From NCBI GenBank assembly GCA_003116975.1, contig BGKB01000065.1, forward strand, positions 1-64,000: DNA of 64,000 nt. Direction: 5' to 3'. The DNA comes from Aurantiochytrium sp. KH105 (Eukaryota > Sar > Bigyra > Thraustochytrida > Thraustochytriidae). The notes under the pieces are model-generated. The model was not told where the DNA came from. It did not search any database and worked only from the letters and a program-made list of their open reading frames with translations. Below, piece by piece: positions 47,869-59,818 of this stretch (position 1 is the stretch's first letter; each line of letters begins with the position of its first letter). The translations under genes were made by a program, and so were the position numbers.

Positions 47869-50800
47869 CGTCGTCTTCCTCCTCTTCGTCGTCTTGGCCC
47901 TCTTCCTCATCATCTTCGTTGTCTTCTTCTTCATCATGCTCCATTTCTGCAATCTCAAAGCCTTCTTCGCCCTCGTGATCGTGGTCTGCACCATGGCCGT
48001 CCCCTTCAATGTCCCAGGTCTCCGCGATGATTTGGCGAGCCCCCTCTGCGGCATGATCATCGTTGTCGTCATGGCCGTCATCATCATCATCGTCGGCGGC
48101 GGCGTCGTCACCATCGCCACCTTGCATATCCTGACTGACATCCATCATTTGTACATTGTCATTAGCGAGGTCCGCAATTAGCTGCTCAGCTCTGATGCCT
48201 TCCCCGCGGAGATCATGAGACGGAATTGGCGCATTGCCGGAATTCCGGCCATGCAAGGGCTCATTTGCTCCTTCGCGCGCAGCAAAAGCACTCCACATTG
48301 CTTCGGCATCCATGGGAAGAGGGCCCCCTGTTTGTTCCTGCGAGGCGTGCGGTGCGTCGGAGGCAGCCTGCTGCGAGGACACCGAATGGCCACGGCGTTT
48401 GCGTTCTTCCGCACCTGCAGCCTTCTTTTTGGCGTTGAGTGATTGAAGATGGGACAAGACGGACTTGCGCGAGAGCGTGTAGGCGAGAGCCATGACATTT
48501 GCAGCCACGTGCGGGGCAAGAGGATGCTCCATGTTCACATGAGGAAGGAGACGCAGCAATGTGTTGACAAAGCCATGACTGTCCATGAGACGGGCTGTCT
48601 CCCAGCAAATATCTGCGCGACGCTGAAGTTCGAGACCAACAGTGCGTACGTCGGCAGACTGATCGAGCATAAGTCTCCCTAGAGTGACCCAGTTTTGCAG
48701 CGCGAACATGCGCGCGTTGCGCTGCACCTCGGTCGTGGATACATCCGCCTTGACGACAGATTCAAGCATGCACGAAAGCGCGCGCACGATACGGCGGCGC
48801 GCCTCCTCCGTTGTGCGGTTCGCTGCGAGCGCCAAAAGCGACACAGCGGCCTTGGACGCCTCATAGAGCTTCGCGCCTTCCAGACGGCCCTCACTGCACA
48901 ATATGCCGGCCAGCACAAGATCGACAAGACTCGTCTTGCCGTCCTTGGATACTTTACGCGTGACGCCAAGGGTTCCGGACCACAGCTCGTCCAATGCCGC
49001 CCGCGACTCTTCGGAAATTTGTCGATCGTACGAGGCTCGCACCGTCCATGGCTGGAGCGAGATTACGTCTCGCAAAAGTTGCAGCAGACTTCCGAGCTCC
49101 AAGAAACGCCCCGAATCTTTGCCCTCGCAAAACGAGCCAGAGATGGCGTCGAGAAGAGCACGCACCACACGATCTCGACCGGGCCCTTCATCGGATGCAG
49201 TCTTGTTCAATGCAGAGAGCGTCTTGCCTGCGTCGGGGCGAAGCTCCACGAGCGTTTGTCCCGAAAGCGTAGCCTTGCGGACCCTGAGGACAGCTTCGGC
49301 AGCCTCCATGAAGAGCTCCGGGTTTCGCTGTTGCATGGGCTCCACATAGGTGATGAGCTCTGACAGCTGCACAGGCGGGTGTTGGTTCGGGGCTCTGTAC
49401 GCACCATGACGCCGCGCGCGCTTCATCTGCACACCCCGCAGTGTTGAGGTCAGCACAGACGCCATGGCGACGCGTAGGGTACTGGGATGCTCAAGAATAC
49501 GTGAGAGCAGCAAACTGACGAGCGTGCGATGACCAGGAAAGCGTTGCTTGGCTTGCAGTCCACAAATGAGGACCTCGAGCGCTTTCTCGTGCGCAAGGAA
49601 CGCCTCCACATACGAGTACTGGCCCATAATCCGGAAGAGGACTAAAAGGACGGCGTGCAGACCCTCTGCAGACAAAGTCTCGCTCGACGTTGAAAGAACC
49701 TTGCAGCATCTATCCAAGCATGCTGCATTAAAGTCTTCTGACACGCGCTCGACCTGAAGTGCAAGGTCGACGGCAACCATTGCCGTGTCGACCGCAGGGC
49801 ACGCCAAGATGCGTTCCAGAAGCTGTTGTGTCAGGAACGCAACTTGAAACTCGCGAGAAGGGAGCAGTTCTTTCGCACGAGGCGACGCACCAGCCTGGGC
49901 ACGCTCGTTCCCTCTTGTCACATTCGACGTTGCATGTTGGTCGACAATGTCGCGAAGGACAAGGACCATGCAGCGGAGGGATCCGAGGGCCTTGCCACCA
50001 GATGCCAAGGCCTGCTCGACTTGCTGTCCGAGCTGAAGGAGCGCTTCGCCCTGCGAGCGAGGGCCGTGAGGGCGAGGTTGGCGGCCGACCTTAACGAGAA
50101 GGGCGGCGACCGCGCTCGCCAGTGTCGCATCGGCAGGGCTCGACTCTGGGTCCAAGGTATCCAGAAGCTCAACGGCGATTTTGCAAGCATGCGCGCGAAA
50201 GTCGAGAAACTCCTTGCGAATCTCATCAGCCTCGCGCGCCTTTTCACGCGCCTTGGCTGACGCCGCATCCTCCTTGGCCATTTCCTCGCGCCTCTCTTGC
50301 TCCTTTTTGGCGGCCTCGCTTGCTGCCTTGTGCTCCGCCTCGGCTGCGGCTGCGGTGGCAGCTGCGTCTGCATCCTCCTTGTCTTTCATGGACTCATCGT
50401 CTTTGGCATCATCTCCATTGTCCGCGTCTTCATCGGCATTTCCATCGCCTTGTTCCTCCATGGAAAGGCGGATGGCACGCGCAATATCGTCTTCGTCATC
50501 GTTATCGTTCGTTCCATCGGTAGCACCCGCACTTGTTGCACCACTGGCGGCATTTTCTCCCTCCTCGGAGGGTATCTGGAACTCTGCGTCTTCTGGGCGT
50601 GATGGATGTTCCAGGACCCAGGTGGTGACTGCTTGCGCATTGTTCAATCGAATCTGCCGCAATCCTCGGACAATGTGGCCAGGCATAAAGCCAAGCTCTG
50701 CGACGCAGCGAACAACAGCCATGTCGGGCTCAAATTCTTGCTCTTGATGCTGACGGCCCCGCGCGTGCGAACGCCTCATGGCAGCACCTAGGGTGGCAGC

Positions 50801-53800
50801 GATATCAAGATCAGCGGCTGCGCCCTCGCGCGAGCGCCGGTCCTCATCCTCGTTCTTTTCCTCTGCAAAGTGTTCAGGGAGGATGTCCGCGTCTTCGAGC
50901 GGCAAGGTGGCCAGCTTGGCCAAGACGGGAAGGATGTGGCAAAGCGCAACGCTGCCGAGGGATCGCAAACGCTCCATGCGCGGTGCGTAACGCGATAAAA
51001 CCTTTTTGCGAAGGCCGAGAAGAAAGATGGGAATCGAAGGCCATTGGCTCTGAAGAGCGAAGCGAGCCGTCGAGGTGGGCAGCTTGGCAAAGTCGCTGGC
51101 ATCGAGACGAATCATATGCCACGTCACGTCTGAAACCGCTTCGAGAAGAACCGCGACGTACGAGGGCGCTGCCTCGCGCTCCATGGCAGCGTCGAGAAGC
51201 GAGAAGGCGAGGTCAAGAATGGTATCCATGGCGCAAGGTTTGGAGGAACCGTCACGAGCACTACTCGAGCCATGCCCTTCGAGAGTGTAGAGGAGTACAA
51301 GATTCGCCCCTTCGCCACCCTTGCGAGACTCATTGAAGCAAGACGTGACGACCTTGAGCACGCCGCACATGAACATGAGATAAGCATCACTCGCCGGATC
51401 GAGAGCATTCGTGGACTCGTTGCCGAAAGCAACGTACTCTTTTACAATCCTGGTGAGTTCACTTGCCGCGGAGCGTGCAGCTGCTTCCGAAGCCTGCTCA
51501 GAAGTGCGACCGAGGCGCCGTGATGCCGACGAGAGAAAGCAAAGGCGCGAAACATTGTGCAGCAAGCGTTGCACCGTGGTCGAAAAGCGGGCCACTTCGG
51601 TAAGTGCCACATCGCGGAGCATGATTACGTCCTTGGATGTGCGGTTCGCAGCCGATGCCGAGGCGTACTCGAGCGCCACTTCGCGCCGAAGGTGGCAGTC
51701 CGTCTTGATGAGAGCGCGGAGTGTCTGCGAACGATCCCCGGACAAGAGTTCGTTTGCGGCTGCGGGCGAGAGACCCGAGGACACGCACTTGGAGAGAAGG
51801 AGCGTGAGCCATTCGAGGTGAGTAAGGTTCTTGACGTTGGAGGACACACGGCGAAGATCCTGGGAAGAAAAGCTCTGTGCGATCGTGCCGCTCGAGGCTT
51901 CGTCACGCGACCCAGACCCTTGTTCAGCCAAGGTCTTGGCATCATCGAGCGAGAGGTCAGCAGGAATCGAGTTCAACAAAGAGTACACGCCAACATCTGC
52001 TGGCAAGTCCTTTGCAGCGGCCTTGCGGGCCTTGACCACACGGTCCAGGACATCCCCCATGTGTTGCAAGAGACTCGAGATGGTACCCGACTGACTCCGC
52101 ATGGAATCGAGGAGCGAGTACACGACAGTGCTCAGATTGGTCGAAAGAAGGGTATTTGCGAAAAGCTCAAACGAGTTGTCCTCGCGCACGAGAAAGCGCA
52201 ATGAGGGCGGTAGCGTCTTGGGATAAATATCGAGCAGGAGCTTGAGCCCGCCCTTTTCTGCAAAGAGCTTGACCATTTCTCCGTGCTCTAGCACTGATGC
52301 GATCATTTGAATCGAGTCACGCACACAGCCATGACGCAACTCTTCCTCGATGCGTGAGGCCCCCGCCTCGCTGAGCACAGATTCGTGCGTGGACTTGGAT
52401 GAGTGCGACAGGCTCGACGACATGCGAGCCAGCGAGGGAGGCACTGCCTCGGCCTTGGCCGAAACCGAGCTTGACGTTGAGGCGAGAGGAAGGCCGCTGG
52501 AGGCAACGAGAACGGCGAACTTGTGCTGATCCTTGGGACGAGGGTGCAGAATTCGCTTGAGAAGCCGCACGCAACCGTCCACGAGTCGAGCCCGAAGCCG
52601 AGGAAAACTCTGCGCGAGGTCCATGAGGGTTACCCCCACGCTCAGACCTGTGTTGTCAGTGAGAGCGCGAACGTATCGGGGGTCATAGAAAAGGTCGAGG
52701 AAGGTGTCGAGCGGGCTGGGCCGAAGTCCCCCGTCAACAAGGTCCAGAGCCTGTTCGTTGAGACAGAGTCCAGTAAGAAGTGCGGGGATAATGCGAACAC
52801 ATACTTCCGAGGTCGGAAGACGTCCCTCGGAGACGACGAGCAGCGCGGCGCGGGCCAGTCCGCTTTCTGCGACGACACGCGCGCTTACAGGGTCGGCGTT
52901 GAGAGTCTCGGTGAGCAGCGTTGCAGCGCGGTCAAAGGTAAATCCGCTGAAAGCATTGCAGTTGTCAAAGAGGAGCCGGAGACACGAGTTGAGCTTGGAG
53001 TCTGGGTTTCGCAGTCTGTCGCTCATGCCACCTGTGCTGGACCGCTGGGTCGATATGTGCAATTGCGCCAGCAAACAGACGAAAGCGTGGATGATGGCCA
53101 CCTCGCCGAGGTCAAGGGCCTGAGGGGCAATCGTATGTTCGGTTTCAGCAGGTGTGCCCGCCGCGTCTGTCTCCATGGCAGCACTGTCCTGTTGGGCCCC
53201 AAAACCGGGGAACTTGATCTCGGTCACGATCTGTGCGCGCTCGAGTGATTCTTGCAGCAATTCAATCGTCAAGTCGATGAGCTCGAGCTCTCTAGCCCAG
53301 TTGGCGGCAGACGAGCTCGAGTTGATGGTACCCACGAGTACGTAAATTCCGGAAGTGAGGACTTGCGTTCGGAGAGGTAGTGATACGTCCAGATTAGAGC
53401 GTAACTCTTTGCGAAGCGCAAGCTCGTTCTTGAGCGCACCATGCACAGAGTGGATCAGTCCTGCATCCGTGAGGGCGGATGCTCCAGTCTCAAAGTCAGC
53501 GACGGGGCACGCGAGACCCAAAATAGCATTCATCCATGCAGCCTCGTCCTTGCCAAGGTCCAGATCTGCCGAACCAGCCATGCCCGGAGGCGCGGGAGGC
53601 TCCGCTGCCTCTGAGGGGGGGCTTCCGAGAGCGGTCACGAATGCCATGCCAACACTTTCATCCATGCCGCTTTCCTTGGCGGCAGCGGTTCCCGCGAGTC
53701 TCTTTTGGAGCTGAGAAGCGTGCGCTTCGAGACTTGCTGCTGTGGAGCGCATCAGAGTGAGCAGAACGCCTTGGGAATCTGACTTCACTGCGCCTAGAGC

Positions 53801-55270
53801 CTGCAAAACGCCAGAGCTGCGCACGGAAGGACCCTCGGCGCCGTCTGCGCGATCCGAGAGGAGACCGTCAAGGACCCCCGCGGCGGCGAGCTTGATGTCC
53901 AACGGCACAAAGTCGATGGACGGTGAACTTTGATGCCCCTGTCCGCTGTCGGACGCGGGGCTCTCTTTCAAAAGGGCAGCAATCTCCTGAGAAAGCTCTG
54001 GTTCGTGCTTGTAGACTTGAAGCAGACGTGCTGGGGCTGTGCTCTGCAACACAATGAGAGCACGTAGCCTGCGAAGCACACGGGACCTGCGGTCCTCGAG
54101 GCGACCAAAAGCGCGTGCGAGTCGAACGCGTTCGAGAAGAGCAAAGTGCATAGGCTTGGGTAGCTGCGGGTTTTCTTGCATCAGGGTTTCATACAGTGCG
54201 AAGGCGCTCGAAGCGCCCTGGACTTGCTCGGGTGAGCGTTGAATTCTCACGACATGGGCTTCGAGCTTCGCGAGTGGTTGCTCCGCGTCATCCTTGTTCT
54301 CGGCCTCCTTGGGTTTCCCTGCATTCTCGCTTTCCATCGTGTCTGAGGATGTTTTGCCTTTCTGGCTGTTTGTCGCTGCGTCCTCCCCTTCTGGATCACG
54401 TCCGTCAGCGAAATAATCAAAATGCAGAGCGCTTCCAGCAGGGGGCAAGGAGTCGCCTGCGCCTGCTGACGAGCCTCGTGAAGTTTTGGAAGACATCGAA
54501 GTTGTCGGTGACAGAGGCGACGACGACGACGACGACGACGACGACATCGAAGAAGAGTATGTTGCACCAATAGAGGTTGAGGAAGAGCTGTTTGCCTTTT
54601 CAGTAACGCAAGCTCGCAGCGCAAAACCTTGGGCCTGACCGCCCCAACCCTGAGCGAGGCACATGAGTCTGCGCGAGAGCACGTTGCGTCCTAGCAGCGA
54701 GATCGGTTCCTCGTCGCTTCCCTGAGGGTGCCAGAGAAGGTGCGGCGTGCTGACTAGTGCTGTGAGGACGTGTAGCGCGAGGTCTGACAGCGCGAGGTCC
54801 GGAGAGGTCAAGACGGCTTCTGCGTACTCGACAAGATTGAAGACGACCTTGGCATAACAATTTTCCAGTAAGAGAACCGCAAAGCGGAAGATAGCAGCGA
54901 CAATCGCCTCTGCGTCATCGACTTGGCGACGCTTGCGATCCTCCTCAGTGCGACCCACGCCAGGGCGAGCCTGAATGTCTTCTGGCGTCTCATCCTTGGG
55001 TAGCGAGGCTTCGTCGATCACCATCGTCCCGACAGCGTCTTCATTGACAGAGATGCATCTGTAAAGGATGGCATCCATTCGATTGAGAATGGACGCCCAA
55101 TGTCGCATGTCACCAGGGTCTCCGATTTTGGTCCACGAGGTGTAGCTCTGCAACGCATCTACGAACGCCAAGTCCGTGGTGCAGGCTTGCAGCTGCGCGA
55201 TCACCTCGCCATGTTTCGCCGGCACATCGTCCGGGCAATGCGCATTGAGGTGCGCGATATCGAGTCTCAT
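43889..55270 (-). CDS. HUWE1: HUWE1/UPL1/Tom1-type ubiquitin ligase body lacking the HECT domain
   Basis: An uninterrupted 3,793-residue frame. The first 1,100 residues are helical, ARM-like sequence typical of the DUF908/DUF913 N-terminus. A UBA domain lies near 1510-1555 (VVRCVAELGFMPGHIVRGLR, then NAQAVTTWVLEH), a UIM near 1600 (DDIARAIRLSMEEQ), and further helical repeats to about 2300. A long Asp/Glu tract lies near 2430-2510, a second UIM-like motif near 2970 (DDLERALALSLQSSEQ), and a ubiquitin-binding UBM motif near 3075 (PPGVDPEVWASLPDEFRLEI). The order matches HUWE1/UPL1. The protein ends after a conserved helical segment (LPLIKAFFLVNGFA) with VDPSFQG and TAG. The roughly 430-residue HECT domain that should follow is absent; a matching one is encoded alone at 19576-20910. 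The start is the first ATG, with a plausible N-terminus. Confidence 0.88.
47810..47900. repeat. Trinucleotide (TCG/TCA/TCC) tract encoding an Asp/Glu run
   Basis: Imperfect repeats that encode a run of about 19 Asp and flanking Glu in the HUWE1 body. Such acidic tracts are usual in this family. The opposite strand reads as a Val/Ile/Phe-rich open frame, an artefact of the same repeats. Confidence 0.85.
54513..54545. repeat. GAC trinucleotide run in the HUWE1 body
   Basis: About ten CGA/GAC units, read on the minus strand as a poly-Ser stretch near residues 243-252 of the ligase body. Confidence 0.85.
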
Positions 55271-56506
55271 CTTCAGACCCTTTTCCTACGCAAGGGCGAT
55301 GCACTTGGCTTCTTTTCTTTTCTTCTCCTTTCTCTGCTCTTCTTTTCGTATCCTTTCTTTTACGAAGGAAGAAGAAACTGAAGCGAAGCAAAGGTCTTGT
55401 GATTGCTGCACTCCGGGAGAGAATTCCGAGGCGCGATCTACCTCTAGATCCCGATGTTCGCAGCGACGACGACAGGGATCACCTCGGCCGTAAAGTTCTC
55501 CCGACGGTTGCCCCCCCCCCAAAAAAAAGAGCTCGTACGCCTCGCGCGTCTCCCGCGACTTTGTTCTGTCGCCTGGCAACAGAGTCAGCGCGAGCGCGGA
55601 CCTACGGTACGACGTCGCGGGCGCGAGCGTCGGCGAGCGCGTGGACGCCCGAGAGTGCGCGTGGGCCCTGCCTGCGAGAGCAGCGCGAGAGCGAGGGCGA
55701 GAGCGAGCTCGAGCTCGTTCGGGCCGGGGTTCTCCTGCACTTTCCTGCGCGCCCTTCCGGGCTTCGCTCCCTCTTCCCGGCCGCCGAGGCCCGGTCGCGC
55801 GGCGAGGCCGCTCTGCGCCGCTGCCGCCGAGATGCGCGCGCGGGATGAACGCGAGCGCTGGATGGATGCGCCGGATGAAGCAATGGATGAAGGAATTTGA
55901 ATAGATGGACGGATGGCGCCTCCGAGGACCGCAACGCCCGCCCGCCTCGGGACCTGGACGCTGCCGCGGGCCGGGACCGGCCGCGCTGCGCAGCGGGCTG
56001 GGGCCGAGGGCCGAGCCTCGAGCGAGAGAGCGAGAGAGTGAGCGAGCGAGCGGATCGATCGAACGGCCGAGACCAACGAGCGTCGCGCGGCTGTTCTCGC
56101 CTTCGCGCTTTGCCTGCTCCCCGCCCGGATCTTTCTGGTATCCCGTTCTATCCTGTAGGACCCGTTTTATCCTTCGATATGGAATATCCTCTGCGCGGAC
56201 TTCAAGTTGGCTCCGGACTCTCTCTCTCTCTCTGTTAGAACGAACTTCGGGCTGTCTTGGGCGCTCCGGAGAACGACTTCGACACTCGCCCGCCATTCGG
56301 CCGGGTCTGCTGCTGGACTTTGCGGGTGTCTGAAATGGGAGATTTTTTGGTTATGTGGCGGCTTTTCTCTTCTTCTAAAGTCAGGGGAAGTGGCGGTTGA
56401 CGTTGGCGAGGACGTGCCAAAATTAAATTAGGCCCAGGTCACCCGCGGGGAGACTAGGTTAAGCGCGTCTTCTGAAATGCGGCTCGTCTCGTGTTTCGCT
56501 TCGCTA
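55271..56506. other. Intergenic, promoter side of the HUWE1 body gene
   Basis: About 1.2 kb between the start of the HUWE1 body gene and the stop of the Roco-TIR gene, both minus strand. It has a C9/A8 homopolymer junction at about 55510-55528 and GC-rich GAGCGAGC-type repeats at 55670-55720 and 56020-56055. A 336-codon minus-strand open frame here is Arg/Ser/Pro low-complexity and not supported as a gene. Confidence 0.5.
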
Positions 56507-59500
56507 CTATGCGTTATCGATGCGCGCAATGAGTTCTTTGTAAAAGGCATCTGCTAAGAAGAGACGACGCTGAAAAGGTATGGACTCCGTTTCCTGGAAA
56601 AGATGCTTGGCCGATGCTGGAGCAGCATCAATGTAAGCGGAGAAATTGGCAAACCCCACACGATTGGGATCGCTCTCATGCACGAGTAAGATAGGTTTCT
56701 CCTCTTGCAGCGCCGTCTCGAGTTCCATGCGAACGGCGCCCTTGAACACCGTCTTGGAAATGAAGAGCAAATAGCACTTGGATTCTCGGATGCCTCGCTT
56801 CATGGCATCCTCTGCCAGATTGCCCTGACTCTCTAAGTCGAACCAGACCTTGAGGCCTCGATTGCGAAGCTTTTCCGCCATGAGATTGCAAGCATCGCCT
56901 GCGTCATATTGACGATGACTCAAAAAGACATGGTACTTGAGCCCAGCAGCGAGCGGAATGTTCGCCTGTCCCACGGCGCCCGTGTCCTTTTCATCTTCGG
57001 TCAATGAACCGTCCTCAAAAAAGGGCTCAAAGTCGGTGACCAGAGCATTGCCAACGCCGACTGACGCGACCTCAGCGACCTCGGCCCTGCGAGCGTCGAC
57101 CAAGTGACCGTACTCGACCCGAATGGAAGAATTGCGGGGTGACTGCAGGTGCAGTTGCCAGGGTAAATCCTTAAAAACGGCGTCACGAGCGCCGCGAAAC
57201 ATGCTGATGAGCGTCTTGAGCGTGCTAGCCGGGTCTCGTGTTCCGGGAACCATGACGAGCCGAATCTGATCTCCTGCGTCCTCCAGGGCAAACTCCGACA
57301 AGCCGAAACGAATAATGGCCTGGTGTCCGGCGAGGCGCGGGGGATGACGAAGCACAGCCGAGTCGCCACTGTGCTTGGCGCAAAGCGAGAGAAGACGCGC
57401 AAAGACACCGTCTGGAAGAAAGAACTCGGAAAAATCCAACACGCAGGTGAGCCCGCTCTGAACGCTTGCAATGTCTTGTTCGAGTTTGCGGTCCGTCGAG
57501 TTCTTGAGCAGACTGCTCACCAAGAAAAGCGTCTCGTCTTGGCGGCCCCTCGTTAGCGCCTCTTCTGGAAACGCCCAGTTTGACATCAGCATCGTTTCGT
57601 GCATGAACTCCCGCAGATAGTCGACTTCTTCGTCATTCCAAAGAAACCTCAGCAGACTGAGCGTGGCGATGCCGCGTTTGCGCAGCACCGCAAAGTCTTT
57701 TTTGAGACCAGCCTTTTGAAGCTCGTGATTGTATCGCATCTGCTTGACATGGATCTCGTCCGCAATAATGCGTGAAAGCTTGTCCAGGAGCCACTGCGGA
57801 TTCAATACGACCTTGTCGTGCAAGGTGTCTGTTGCGCGGAGATGGACGAGCATGCCGAGTTCGTGGAAAAAGCTCAAGAGCTCGTCGGTCTGATCACCGG
57901 CGTGGTACTTGGTCGCGAGTTCTTGCACTGTATCAAAAGGCACATAATCGCAGTCCAGCTTCAGCAGGTCGTCCAACACCTTAAGCCAGCGCAACGAGAT
58001 CTTTTGCGAGACGGCGTCGAGCGACGACGCGCTGAATTCGACCGCGGCCCTCAATTCTGAGGCGTGGCCTGGCTCGCGGCTCATGTTGTCGATCGGGAAA
58101 AAGCTCAGGTTTTCTGCAGAGTTTGGGACGATGTTTTCGTTTTCGTCAACAGACAGATTTTTGACGAGGATCTCCTCCACGACGTTTTTGTCATTTGAAG
58201 CTTGGTCGTAGTGCGTGCCCACCAGAATGATGGGTGCATTTGACGCATGCAGCTTGATCGAGTTGAGCCAAAAGGAAAGGTACTTTACGGCTTGGTCTTG
58301 CTCATCGAGGAGTTCTTGCATGTCGAAAACGACCATGAAGACCCCGCCCTCGCGCGTGAGGAAAATATGGTGCAGCGCATAAAACACCTCCTGGCCCGCA
58401 TAGTCCCAGATCGTAAAGACAATCTTCTGGCCCGACTGCGTCTTGCCGGCCATGTCCTTGATCTCCGCGTATTTGAACCGCTGCGCCATCTCTGCCTCAG
58501 GCACGAGCTTCACCTGTTTCTCTGCGACGAACGGAGCAGCGGGCTTCTTCGACGGCCGCCGGCGCCCCATGACCCTTGAGACACGGCGGCTGATGCGCTT
58601 GGGCAGCGATTGCCGCTTCTTGCTCGCCGCAGCCGCTTGCTCCTGCGCCAAGCGCAGCGCCGCCACGCGGCACGCCTGGCGCTCAAACCCGCTGTCGAAG
58701 TCCTTGCTCTTTTCCCAGAACTCTGCGTCGGTGCGCGTGAGATCGACGCCCACCGTCGAGACGTGCTCCGCCACGGGCTCCATGCCCAGCAGCGAGCGCA
58801 CCGTGGACGTCTTGCCGGCGGCGCCCTGGCCGACGACCATGAGCTTGCAGCGGCCCAGCTCCGCGGGGTCCCCGTTCGCCAGCGCCGCCTGGAGCGCCTC
58901 CTTCGCCGCCGCAGTCGTCGCGGGGCCGCCGAGCACGTCCTCGATGGGCCGCACGGCCTCCGTGCCGCCCAGCACGCGCGTCGAGGCGCCCGTCTCCGCG
59001 TCCCAGATGCGCACGCTCCTGTCCTCAGATCCGCTCACGATCTCCGACCCTAAGAGAGAGACCGAGCGCACCGTGTTCGAGTGTCCTCGCAAGACGCGCA
59101 GCGCGTCTCCGCTGCGCGCGTCCCAGACTCTGACCGTCTTGTCCAAGGACCCGCTCACGATGCGGTCTCCCTCGAGCGCGACAGAGTACACCCACCAGGT
59201 GTGTCCTTCGAGGACGCGGACGAGCTGGAAGGAAGGCACGGCGTAGACCCTCACCTTGTTGTCTAGGGACCCGCTCACCATGCGCTGCGCGTCGATCGCG
59301 ACCGCGTAGACCCAGTTTGTCGCCTCCGTGAGGACGTGGCGTGGGCCGCCGCTGGCCCGGTCGAAGACGCGCACGGTGTCGTCGCTCAACCCGGCCACGA
59401 GCAGGTTCTCGTGGGCGGCAACGCTCCAGACCGTCGTCCCGGCGTCGATCCTCAAGGTCTCTCGGCCGCTCATCTTGTCCCAGACGCGGACGGTCTGGTC

Positions 59501-59818
59501 GTCGCTCCCGCCGCTGGAGATGATCTCGTTGCCGTCGAAGATGACGCTCAAGACACCGCCGGTGTGGCCCTGGAGGGCGTGCAGGACGGAGGCGGTGGCT
59601 AGGTCGATCAGGAAGAGGCCGCCTGCGTCAGTCCCCACGGCGGCGAGGTTGCCCTGCACGGCCACTGTGTTGGCCGGCTTGTTGTTGGGCGTCTTCATCT
59701 CCAAGACGAGGGCGCCGTCCTTCTTGCTCCATGCTCGCAAGTACGCATCGCCGCTGGCGGCCAGCACGAGGTCGGCGGACTGCGCGACGCCGAGCACGTA
59801 GCCTTGGATGCGGCCCAT
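56507..59818 (-). CDS. WD40-Roc-COR-TIR protein (Roco family)
   Basis: A 1,103-residue protein. Residues 1-300 form a WD40 propeller with about seven blades (e.g. GHTWWVYSVALEGDRIVSGS, then DKTVRVWDARSG). The Roc GTPase follows (about 325-600): Walker A VVGQGAAGKTS, switch II WDYAGQEVF and base-recognition VGTHYD, with an inserted basic stretch near 420-450. A COR domain spans about 640-950 (VVLNPQWLLDKLSRII). The C-terminal 145 residues are a TIR domain (YHVFLSHRQYDAGDACNLMA, KVWFDLESQGNL, YLLFISKTVFKGAVRMELET). The Glu of MELE occupies the position of the TIR NADase catalytic Glu, so enzymatic activity is possible. Roc-COR GTPases are dimeric switches, and TIR output suggests signalling or NAD depletion in immunity or cell death; that is inference. 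First ATG of the frame; one exon. Confidence 0.85.
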   Translation of the reverse strand: MGRIQGYVLGVAQSADLVLAASGDAYLRAWSKKDGALVLEMKTPNNKPANTVAVQGNLAAVGTDAGGLFLIDLATASVLHALQGHTGGVLSVIFDGNEIISSGGSDDQTVRVWDKMSGRETLRIDAGTTVWSVAAHENLLVAGLSDDTVRVFDRASGGPRHVLTEATNWVYAVAIDAQRMVSGSLDNKVRVYAVPSFQLVRVLEGHTWWVYSVALEGDRIVSGSLDKTVRVWDARSGDALRVLRGHSNTVRSVSLLGSEIVSGSEDRSVRIWDAETGASTRVLGGTEAVRPIEDVLGGPATTAAAKEALQAALANGDPAELGRCKLMVVGQGAAGKTSTVRSLLGMEPVAEHVSTVGVDLTRTDAEFWEKSKDFDSGFERQACRVAALRLAQEQAAAASKKRQSLPKRISRRVSRVMGRRRPSKKPAAPFVAEKQVKLVPEAEMAQRFKYAEIKDMAGKTQSGQKIVFTIWDYAGQEVFYALHHIFLTREGGVFMVVFDMQELLDEQDQAVKYLSFWLNSIKLHASNAPIILVGTHYDQASNDKNVVEEILVKNLSVDENENIVPNSAENLSFFPIDNMSREPGHASELRAAVEFSASSLDAVSQKISLRWLKVLDDLLKLDCDYVPFDTVQELATKYHAGDQTDELLSFFHELGMLVHLRATDTLHDKVVLNPQWLLDKLSRIIADEIHVKQMRYNHELQKAGLKKDFAVLRKRGIATLSLLRFLWNDEEVDYLREFMHETMLMSNWAFPEEALTRGRQDETLFLVSSLLKNSTDRKLEQDIASVQSGLTCVLDFSEFFLPDGVFARLLSLCAKHSGDSAVLRHPPRLAGHQAIIRFGLSEFALEDAGDQIRLVMVPGTRDPASTLKTLISMFRGARDAVFKDLPWQLHLQSPRNSSIRVEYGHLVDARRAEVAEVASVGVGNALVTDFEPFFEDGSLTEDEKDTGAVGQANIPLAAGLKYHVFLSHRQYDAGDACNLMAEKLRNRGLKVWFDLESQGNLAEDAMKRGIRESKCYLLFISKTVFKGAVRMELETALQEEKPILLVHESDPNRVGFANFSAYIDAAPASAKHLFQETESIPFQRRLFLADAFYKELIARIDNA

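Noticed and set aside
47204-48181. Long plus-strand frame rich in Val, Ile and Phe that looks like a membrane protein
   Set aside because: It is the reverse complement of the Asp/Glu repeat tract of the HUWE1 body gene; the composition follows from the trinucleotide repeats.
55286-56296. 336-codon minus-strand frame between the HUWE1 body gene and the Roco-TIR gene
   Set aside because: Arg/Ser/Pro-rich low complexity with no domain; it overlaps the expected promoter and GAGC-type repeats.
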